A stretch of DNA of 9,740 nucleotides from NCBI GenBank assembly GCA_946534745.1, contig CAMNDA010000413.1, forward strand, positions 1 to 9,740, given 5' to 3'. This DNA is from an uncultured Verrucomicrobiota bacterium (GTDB taxonomy: Bacteria > Verrucomicrobiota > Kiritimatiellia > RFP12 > UBA3636). Under the pieces are notes generated by a model. It saw nothing but the letters and a program-made list of their open reading frames with translations, searched no databases and was not told the origin of the DNA. Shown in pieces: positions 4,161-8,932 of this stretch. Numbering within the stretch: the first letter of the stretch is position 1; each line of letters starts with the position of its first letter. The position numbers were made by a program, and so were the translations under genes.

Positions 4161-6626
4161 ATGGAGTACATCGCGCAGTTTCTTGCCGAAGCCGTCGCCG
4201 CCGCCGCGGAGCCGGCGCCGCCTGAAGGCGGCGTCTGGACAGAGTCGGACCATTCCCGCCTGATCCGCCTCGCGGCGACGGGCACCGAGGCGGGACAATA
4301 CAGCCGCGACGGCGTCTTTTCCCTCCGGTGGCGGGACGGCGACGCGTTCCGTCCCGTCCCGGGCCGGAAGGGAGCCGTTCCCCCAGGTCTCAAAGACGCC
4401 ATCCGGCTCTTCCTGCGGGCTCCCGCCGGCGCCCTCGCCGAGGCGGCCCTCCGCGGGCGGCGGGAGGGATGCGTCCCCGCCGCGCCGGTCCTCGCGCTGG
4501 TCTTCCTCACCTTCCGCGACGACGCGCTCTTCCGGGAGACCTTCCCCCGCGTGGTCCTCGACGGCGCCGACCTGCGCATCTACCTCGACCTGGCGAGAAG
4601 CGTCGGCGCCCTGGGCCGCGGCGCCAAAGCCGCGCTCCGCGAGTGGCTCCGCGGCCACGCCACGCTTCGCGAGGCGCAGCTTCACCGAGCCGCGCTGGCG
4701 GATGCGATCCGCCTGAGCCACTTCCGCGGCGAGGACCCGCTCTTCGCGTGGATCCTCGCCGCGTACAACGGCGTGAAAGGCGTCGCGCCGGACAAGGTGG
4801 CCGCCGCCGAGGCGGCCTATCCGGCGCTGGCGGCGAGACGCGAGTTCATCCGCGCCGTGGAGGCGGGCCGGACTCCGGCCCTGCGTCTTCTGGACACGCC
4901 GGGCCTCGAAGTCGACAACCTCCCCGTCCGCGGAGACCTCTTCACCGCCGACGGCTGGCGCGCCTTTTCGCGCCGCCTGTCCCCGAGCCGCTTCCTCGAA
5001 TTGCTCACGATGCTCCGCCGCCAAGGCGCCCTCGACGCGGATGTCGTGGTCCAGCGGGCACAGGCGGGTGACTTCCGGGATGTTTCCCCGATGCTTCTCT
5101 ACGCCGCGTGGAGGGCCCTGTGGGATGCTCCGAAGAAGTGGGAAGACGTCAGCGAAGCATTCGATGGAGAATCCAGGATGATGCGATACGCCTGGAAGGG
5201 GAGCTGCCCCTTCTGCGCCGACCCGGAGGGCCTCCGCCGGGCGCGCGAGGCGCTGGCCTCCGCGAAGAAGGACTGCTTCCGGCACCTCGACTGGCGGGCC
5301 TTCGGAAAATTCTCCTGGGCCCTCGGGGGATGCTTCGTGTACTGCTACGATTCGCCGGTTCCGCCTGTGTTCCACACTCCGCAGGAATTCGGACATCTTT
5401 TCGCCGAACTGTTTTCCGCGGGGCTGAAACGGATGCAGGTTCCGTCGAAACGCATTGCGGGTGAAAGAAACTACTTCGAATCGTTGATTCCGAGAAACCC
5501 CGCCGAAGCCATCGAGGAAGCGATCCGCGCCGGATTTGACGCGGACTGCTTCCTGTTCTTCGACTTCGGATGCGAAGGAGGCTGCGGCCGCGCCGCCGAC
5601 TGGCTCCCGGCCTGGAAGCGCTACCGCCGCCTCCATCCGAAGGCGAGGGCCTTCCTCCTGGATGTCCCCGGTCTCGGTCCCGAACCCGTCGCCACGGCGC
5701 TTGCCGGCCTCCGTCTCGCCCTCGCGCAGCCCGTCGTCCCCGACGACGGCGTCTCGCCGATTCCCGCCCCGGACCCCGACGTCCCCCGGGAGGAACCATG
5801 GGAAAGCTCCCGACGCCAACACCGCCTCGAGAGTCGACTCGACCTGTGCTTTGTCGCCAGGAAGGAGGGCGGTCACCGCCGCCTCCCCCTGTATTCCGCA
5901 GACGGGGAGAGACTCGAACCCGCGGAGTGGTTGAAGCTCTTCCGCGAGCAACCCGGCCTGGAGGACCAGCTCAAGGACAGCGACGGCTGGAAACGCGGAA
6001 CCTGTATCCGGCTGGCCACCGGGGAATTGAAGTCGATTCTGCGCCTGCGCCCCCGTCTGGCGGGAATCATCCGACGGGAACTCGAGGAGCCGACGATATT
6101 CGGCGCCGCGGACACGTCGTTTCCGGACACGCCGGCCGGACAGCGGCTGGACATCGCCCATCTCGAGGCGTTTCTCGCCGAACACCCCGACCTGTCCATC
6201 CGTGCTTCGTTTTGCTTCGTCCATCCGGAGGAGGAGTCGCTATGGCGGAATCGAGAAAGATACTACGGCTACGACGACTGCCGGCGCCCCTCCCGCCGGC
6301 GGCGGAAACGTCCCGCGGTCACCGGCCCCGTCGCGGCGGAGAACCTCCCCTCCCCGGCGCCGGACACCGGCGCCGGCTGGGTGGACTGGCTCCGCGCCCA
6401 CCCGGAAGACGGCGCCGCCTGCGAGTGGGGGAAGCTTGGCGCCGAGGACTGGATCCGGCTCCTCTCGTCGAACCCCGAATGGGCCTGGCGCCCCGAATGG
6501 CGCCGTCTCGTCCCCGAAGGCGAATGGAAGGCGTTCCTCCGCGAAAGGCGCCGCGCAGACGCCTTCCGTTCCTCGCCCCGCGCCGTCAAGCCGGGCCGGT
6601 GGATCCGACACGCAGAGAGCGCATGA
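4161..6626 (+). CDS. Divergent TROVE/vWA (Ro60-like) protein with long C-terminal extension
   Basis: I read this 821-residue protein as a remote Ro60 relative, that is, an RNA-binding TROVE ring with a vWA-like tail. Landmarks in order are 'RLIRLAATGTEAGQY' (33-47; Ro60 has a 'rFL.lGsegGtYY' motif), 'ALADAIRLSHFRGED' (178-192; Ro60 'hrDlLRLsHpkp'), 'LSPSRFLELLTMLRRQGALD' (273-292; Ro60 'MPl.ALLRNL....Gvl'), and a Rossmann-like half at about 385-505 with 'ADCFLFFDFG' and 'YRRLHPKARAFLLDV'. The DxSxS metal motif is absent ('CYDSPVPP', 395-402), so a MIDAS seems lost. Residues 530-821 exceed normal Ro60 length and include an Arg-rich linker (709-717) and W-LL-P repeats (739-795, perhaps also 587-613). 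GGAG at 4144-4147 lies 13 nt before the ATG. The last codons (R-H-A-E-S-A) are made of CTCTGCG-family repeat DNA. The TROVE assignment is from motifs read by eye. Confidence 0.7.
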   Translation: MEYIAQFLAEAVAAAAEPAPPEGGVWTESDHSRLIRLAATGTEAGQYSRDGVFSLRWRDGDAFRPVPGRKGAVPPGLKDAIRLFLRAPAGALAEAALRGRREGCVPAAPVLALVFLTFRDDALFRETFPRVVLDGADLRIYLDLARSVGALGRGAKAALREWLRGHATLREAQLHRAALADAIRLSHFRGEDPLFAWILAAYNGVKGVAPDKVAAAEAAYPALAARREFIRAVEAGRTPALRLLDTPGLEVDNLPVRGDLFTADGWRAFSRRLSPSRFLELLTMLRRQGALDADVVVQRAQAGDFRDVSPMLLYAAWRALWDAPKKWEDVSEAFDGESRMMRYAWKGSCPFCADPEGLRRAREALASAKKDCFRHLDWRAFGKFSWALGGCFVYCYDSPVPPVFHTPQEFGHLFAELFSAGLKRMQVPSKRIAGERNYFESLIPRNPAEAIEEAIRAGFDADCFLFFDFGCEGGCGRAADWLPAWKRYRRLHPKARAFLLDVPGLGPEPVATALAGLRLALAQPVVPDDGVSPIPAPDPDVPREEPWESSRRQHRLESRLDLCFVARKEGGHRRLPLYSADGERLEPAEWLKLFREQPGLEDQLKDSDGWKRGTCIRLATGELKSILRLRPRLAGIIRRELEEPTIFGAADTSFPDTPAGQRLDIAHLEAFLAEHPDLSIRASFCFVHPEEESLWRNRERYYGYDDCRRPSRRRRKRPAVTGPVAAENLPSPAPDTGAGWVDWLRAHPEDGAACEWGKLGAEDWIRLLSSNPEWAWRPEWRRLVPEGEWKAFLRERRRADAFRSSPRAVKPGRWIRHAESA

Positions 6627-6742
6627 TGTCGGATTTTCCACACTCCTCGATGATTCGTCGGACTTCGATCGCAGAGCCATGCGCCGGAGATGTCTCGCGC
6701 GGAGTTTCTATTTCACACGCAGAGAGCGCAGAGGCCGCAGAG
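6609..6742 (-). repeat. Inverted copies of the CTCTGCG nonamer repeat
   Basis: CACGCAGAGAGCGCA occurs at 6609-6623, where it encodes the last five residues of the 821-aa protein. It recurs within a longer run at 6714-6742 that continues as GAGGCCGCAGAG. Both are reverse complements of the TGCGCTCTCTGCGTG motif in the tandem block downstream. A shorter CGCAGAGCCA occurs at 6670-6679 and 6736-6745. A perfect 7-bp hairpin, AGGCGGC-TGC-GCCGCCT (6765-6781), separates the inverted copies from the direct block. Facing orientations would allow a large snap-back structure in RNA or single-stranded DNA. No gene is visible in 6627-6806. Confidence 0.7.
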
Positions 6743-6806
6743 CCAGGCTCCGCAGTTGTTTTGGAGGCGGCTGCGCCGCCTGATTCCACCCCGCGGAACG
6801 GGCTCT

Positions 6807-7058
6807 AAAACCGCTCGAGCGCGAGGTCTCTGCGCCCTCTGCGTTCTCTGCGTGAGTCCAACCGCTGGAGCGCAAGGCCTCTGCGCTCTCTGCGTTCTCT
6901 GCGTGAGTTCATCCGCTTGAGCGCAAGGCCTCTGCGCCCTCTGCGTTCTCTGCGTGAGTTCAAAACCGCTCGAGCGCAAGGTCTCTGCGCCCTCTGCGTT
7001 CTCTGCGTGAGTTCAAAACCGCTCGAGCGCAAGGTCTCTGCGCCCTCTGCGTGAGAGC
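6807..7058 (+). repeat. Five tandem 51-53 bp repeats built from a 9-bp CTCTGCG unit
   Basis: Units begin at 6807, 6860, 6911, 6962 and 7015, with lengths of 53, 51, 51, 53 and 44. Each has a head ((A)ACCGCTCGAGCGCAAGG), then three 9-mers of the form nnCTCTGCG, then TGAGTTC. The last unit has lost one 9-mer. Units 1, 4 and 5 carry the perfect palindrome CGCTCGAGCG, which is broken in units 2 (CTGGAG) and 3 (CTTGAG). Units 4 and 5 are identical over their shared length, suggesting recent duplication. The open frames through this block are periodic (repeats of L-C-A-L-C-V or T-Q-R) and I treat them as spurious. Confidence 0.9.
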
Positions 7059-7077
7059 ACCACCCGGATTTCCCGGG

Positions 7078-7106
7078 GTGAAAACGCGTGACGACTCGGG
7101 TAGAAT
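7078..7106 (+). promoter_or_regulatory. Promoter P3 (GTGAAA-17-TAGAAT) of the 41-codon ORF
   Basis: GTGAAA at 7078-7083 and TAGAAT at 7101-7106 are 17 bp apart, within GGGGTGAAAAC and TCGGGTAGAATGG. Both flanks match P2 closely and P1 partly. It lies 20 bp after the tandem repeat block and predicts a leader of about 55 nt to the ATG at 7170. Confidence 0.65.
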
Positions 7107-7169
7107 GGAACCGTTGCGACGAAAGCGCGGCGCCCTTTCAGGAACACGAACAGACAAGGAATACGAACG

Positions 7170-7295
7170 ATGAAAGTCACGCTCGCCCGAGCCCTCAAGG
7201 AAAAGAACCGCATCGCGGGACGCCTGCACCACGTGCAGGAACTGGTCAGGAAGGAGAACCGGCAACGAGCCCCCGGAAGGGGGTGTAGGGCGTAA
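7170..7295 (+). CDS. 41-aa ORF, N-terminal remnant of a septicolysin-like protein
   Basis: The product begins MKVTLARALKEKNRIAGRLH and continues 'HVQELVRKENR'. This matches, from memory, the start of septicolysin-like proteins ('LakALK.KNRLaGe...lq.li.rEN'), a poorly characterised helical family normally three to five times longer. After residue 31 the resemblance stops and the frame ends 'QRAPGRGCRA', so the gene looks truncated by deletion. Expression signals remain: promoter P3, AAGGA (7156-7160) nine bases before the ATG, and a strong terminator at 7375. It may still be transcribed as an RNA of about 300 nt with a short peptide. The segment 7296-7374 holds two small hairpins, one of them GGTCC/GGACC at 7348-7362, and no further coding match. 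The function of the full-length family is not clear, and a cytolysin role should not be assumed from the name. Confidence 0.5.
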   Translation: MKVTLARALKEKNRIAGRLHHVQELVRKENRQRAPGRGCRA

Positions 7296-7374
7296 ACCGC
7301 AAGGACTTACTCTTCACGCCTCAATCCTCGTCCCTTAAACCTTGTCAGGTCCCGTTCGGACCCGGCCCCGTTTC

Positions 7375-7409
7375 ACCGGCGGGCGGCGCAAGCCGTCCGC
7401 CGGTCTTTT
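7375..7409 (+). terminator. Intrinsic terminator with 13-bp stem and GCAA loop
   Basis: ACCGGCGGGCGGC (7375-7387) pairs with GCCGTCCGCCGGT (7392-7404), with one G-T wobble, around a GCAA (GNRA) tetraloop, followed by CTTTT. It ends the transcript from P3. Confidence 0.85.
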
Positions 7410-7450
7410 ACGGCCGCCCCGCGGGGAATCCCTCCCCGGACCGCGGCCGT
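7410..7450. other. Second GC-rich inverted repeat behind the terminator
   Basis: ACGGCCGC (7410-7417) and GCGGCCGT (7443-7450) form a perfect 8-bp inverted repeat, with GGGG/CCCC pairing inside and TTTC following. It could be a backup terminator or the remains of another gene's end. Confidence 0.4.
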
Positions 7451-7481
7451 TTCACGCTTGACGAATGGAATTCGCTTTAAA

Positions 7482-7522
7482 ATGTATGCAAATCCGAACC
7501 GGCGATACGAATCTGCATACAT
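7482..7522. promoter_or_regulatory. Palindromic operator-like site before the ATPase remnant
   Basis: ATGTATGCA (7482-7490) and TGCATACAT (7514-7522) form a perfect 9-bp inverted repeat separated by 23 bp; the similarity extends inward with mismatches. The stretch is distinctly A/T-rich. A TTGACG at 7458-7463 and a TAAAAT at 7478-7483 lie just ahead, but their 14-bp spacing is too short for a standard promoter. It abuts the first recognisable codon of the DUF4143 fragment at 7523, so it may be the original control region fused to the gene's tail, or a deletion or element junction. Confidence 0.35.
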
Positions 7523-7765
7523 GAAAGCAACGGCACCGAGGTCGACTTCGTCCTCCGCCTCCGCGGCCGGACCGTCGCCGTCGAATGCAAGGCGTCCTTC
7601 GCCCCCGCCGTCACCCGCGGCAACACGCTCGCCCTCGACGACATCCGCCCCGATCGCGCCTTCGTCGCCGCGCCCGTCGCCGCCTCCTACGCCCTCTCGC
7701 CCGTCTGGACCGTCCTCGCCCCGGCCGACCTCCCCGCAGTCTTCGACGACTCCTTCGCCCCGTAG
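7523..7765 (+). pseudogene. 3' fragment of a DUF4143 (AAA ATPase family) gene
   Basis: Frame 2 from 7523 to the TAG at 7763-7765 encodes 80 residues beginning 'ESNGTEVDFVL' and continuing 'RTVAVECKASFAPAVTRGN', 'DIRPDRAFVAAP' and 'VWTVLAPADLPAVFDD'. This is the C-terminal DUF4143 segment of the common ATP-binding proteins with an N-terminal AAA domain: an nG.EVDFvl strand, an E-x-K strand and a closing 'v.p..dlp'. The upstream P-loop ATPase part (about 300 residues) is missing. The frame is open only from 7481, after a TAA at 7478-7480, and contains no usable start codon. Codon third positions are still GC-rich, so decay looks recent or the deletion was sudden. In intact relatives the C-terminal part resembles a PD-(D/E)XK nuclease fold, though its activity is unproven. 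Confidence 0.75.
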
Positions 7766-7816
7766 TCCACGCGCCGCGCGGCGCTCGCCAGATCCTCCTT
7801 TCGGGCCGTACCCTTC

Positions 7817-7886
7817 GGGCGACTTGTCGACTTGCCGACCCGTCGACTTGAGCCAAGTCGCCAAGTCGGCCGGTCGCCAAGTCGCC
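7817..7886. repeat. Short-unit GTCGACTTG / CAAGTCGCC repeat cluster
   Basis: GGGCGACTTG (7817-7826) is followed by GTCGACTTG (7826-7834 and 7842-7850), then the reverse-complement type CAAGTCGCC (7854-7862 and 7878-7886) with an AAGTCGG copy between. The two orientations face each other, so the cluster can fold into a stem. It is one of three short-unit repeat families in this window. Confidence 0.75.
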
Positions 7887-7930
7887 TTCTTCCGCCCGCA
7901 CGCCTGCCCCATCGGTCCTCCGTTCGCGAC

Positions 7931-7957
7931 TCTGTCGATTCTGTCGATTCGGTCGCG
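7931..7957 (+). repeat. Tandem TCTGTCGAT nonamers
   Basis: Two perfect copies of TCTGTCGAT (7931-7939 and 7940-7948) are followed by a degenerate TCGGTCGCG. The stretch from 7766 to 8026 holds only these repeats and a TGCGGGG/CCCCGCA hairpin (7975-7994) without a T-tract. I see no gene there on either strand. Confidence 0.6.
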
Positions 7958-8026
7958 CCGTCGACCCGCCGCCTTGCGGGGAAGCCGCCCCGCACCGCGG
8001 CCACGCGCGCCCGCGCAAGAATCCGA

Positions 8027-8055
8027 TTGAATCCCGCCTTCCCCCGTGGTACACT
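8027..8055 (+). promoter_or_regulatory. Promoter of the nuclease cassette (TTGAAT-17-TACACT)
   Basis: TTGAAT at 8027-8032 and TACACT at 8050-8055 are 17 bp apart, with an extended -10 TGG at 8047-8049. Transcription would start near 8062, giving a leader of about 57 nt with a CCGCGC/GCGCGG hairpin and a T-rich run but no Shine-Dalgarno before ATG 8119. Confidence 0.65.
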
Positions 8056-8118
8056 CCTCCCCCGAACCGCGCACTTCCGCGCGGCGGCTTTCCAACCACC
8101 TTTTCTTTTTCGAAAACA

Positions 8119-8895
8119 ATGAGCGCGATGACCGTCCGAAACAAGAAAATGATGTTGGCCGGGCTCTTTCTTTCAAAGTTCAATGCGGCCGGGGTCCATG
8201 CATTGGGGTATAACAGTTTCAACGAAGCCTACCATGGTCTTGCCGCAGTAGTCGGAGGCCCATGGAGATCGGTCAAACAATACCGCGACGAATTCGATCC
8301 GGTTTTCGACAATGGACGGAAAGGATGGCACAAGCGCGACATGCATCCGACTCGTACCGCTTTCCTCAAAGAATTTGGCGGGTTGGATCTTGAGGAATTC
8401 TCCCAACTCGTGCAAACGCAGTTTGCCGGCGAATCCGATGTCGATTTGGAAGTCAATCACGAAACGTTTTCGGCCGGCATCGGAGTGTCGACAGGAGAAT
8501 CGTTCGCGTCTCGCATGATGACGGGAAGAGGTGCGGAAAACTATTTTGAAGAACACTATTGTGACGTTCCGCGATTCGCACCTTGCTCTCTCAAGCGGAC
8601 CACGGACTGGGGATGTGGGTTCGATTTCAAGCTGACGCCGCCGCATGGGCGGTTTCTTGCGGTCGAGGTCAAGGGGATCAAAAAATCGCGCGGCCGGATC
8701 CAGTTGACGGACAAGGAGTACAAAATGGCGAGCACGCTCCAGTGCCGGTTCTTCTTGTACGTCGTGACACGTTTCCCATTGGAGCCGAAACCTTTGGCGA
8801 TCGAAAATCCCCTTCACGCGGGCATCTCCTTCGAATGCCGGACGAGTCTGGTGGAGCAACGCGTCTGGACCGCGAACGTATCCGCCGGGGCGTAG
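8119..8895 (+). CDS. DUF3883-like protein, PD-(D/E)XK nuclease fold
   Basis: This 258-residue protein has two parts. Residues 11-100 contain 'LGYNSFNEAY' and 'SVKQYRDEFDPVFDNGRKGWHKRDM', a conserved-looking N-terminal domain that I recall beside nuclease domains in restriction-type enzymes. Residues 135-235 look like DUF3883: 'GRGAENYFEEHY' (acidic E140), 'TTDWGCGFDFKL' (D169), 'RFLAVEVKGIK' (E183-x-K185), 'GRIQLTDKEYKMA' (Q195) and 'FFLYVVTRFP', ending 'LAIENPLHA'. The residues D169, E183, K185 and Q195 fit a PD-(D/E)XK active site, so DNA cleavage in restriction or defence is plausible but unproven. No methyltransferase is in view. GC content and third-position bias are clearly lower than in the neighbours (for example GGG-TAT-AAC-AGT-TTC), which suggests horizontal transfer. 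ATG 8119 has no Shine-Dalgarno; ATG 8128 is an alternative. The next gene starts 37 bp downstream. Confidence 0.8.
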   Translation: MSAMTVRNKKMMLAGLFLSKFNAAGVHALGYNSFNEAYHGLAAVVGGPWRSVKQYRDEFDPVFDNGRKGWHKRDMHPTRTAFLKEFGGLDLEEFSQLVQTQFAGESDVDLEVNHETFSAGIGVSTGESFASRMMTGRGAENYFEEHYCDVPRFAPCSLKRTTDWGCGFDFKLTPPHGRFLAVEVKGIKKSRGRIQLTDKEYKMASTLQCRFFLYVVTRFPLEPKPLAIENPLHAGISFECRTSLVEQRVWTANVSAGA

Positions 8896-8932
8896 GAGTC
8901 CACGATCCTCTTTCGCACCCGAGCACGACGCC

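Noticed and set aside
3772..4263. 163-codon + strand frame spanning the promoter and leader of the 821-aa gene
   Set aside because: It crosses the operator-like promoter, shows no domain, and its codons lack the strong third-position bias of the real genes.
4152..6224. 690-codon open frame antisense to the 821-aa gene
   Set aside because: It has no family motifs and is Gly, Glu and Arg-rich, as expected for an antisense reading of Ala, Arg and Pro codons.
6807..7058. CRISPR array
   Set aside because: The 51-53 bp units are similar along their whole length with no unique spacers, so this is a tandem repeat.
6690..7265. Several 66-101 codon frames in the repeat block (L-C-A-L-C-V or T-Q-R-T-Q-R)
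   Set aside because: They are translations of the 9-bp tandem repeat, with perfect periodicity and no coding signature.
7296..7374. tRNA-like or YrlA-like RNA near GGTCCCGTTCGGACC
   Set aside because: The small hairpin lacks a T-loop consensus, and no acceptor or D-arm can be drawn around it.
7458..7483. TTGACG / TAAAAT as a promoter for the ATPase remnant
   Set aside because: The spacing is only 14 bp and no start codon follows in the remnant's frame.
7373..8176. 267-codon minus-strand frame
   Set aside because: It crosses a terminator, an ATPase remnant, two repeat clusters and a promoter; the C-terminal DUF4143 reading on the + strand explains the coding-like composition.
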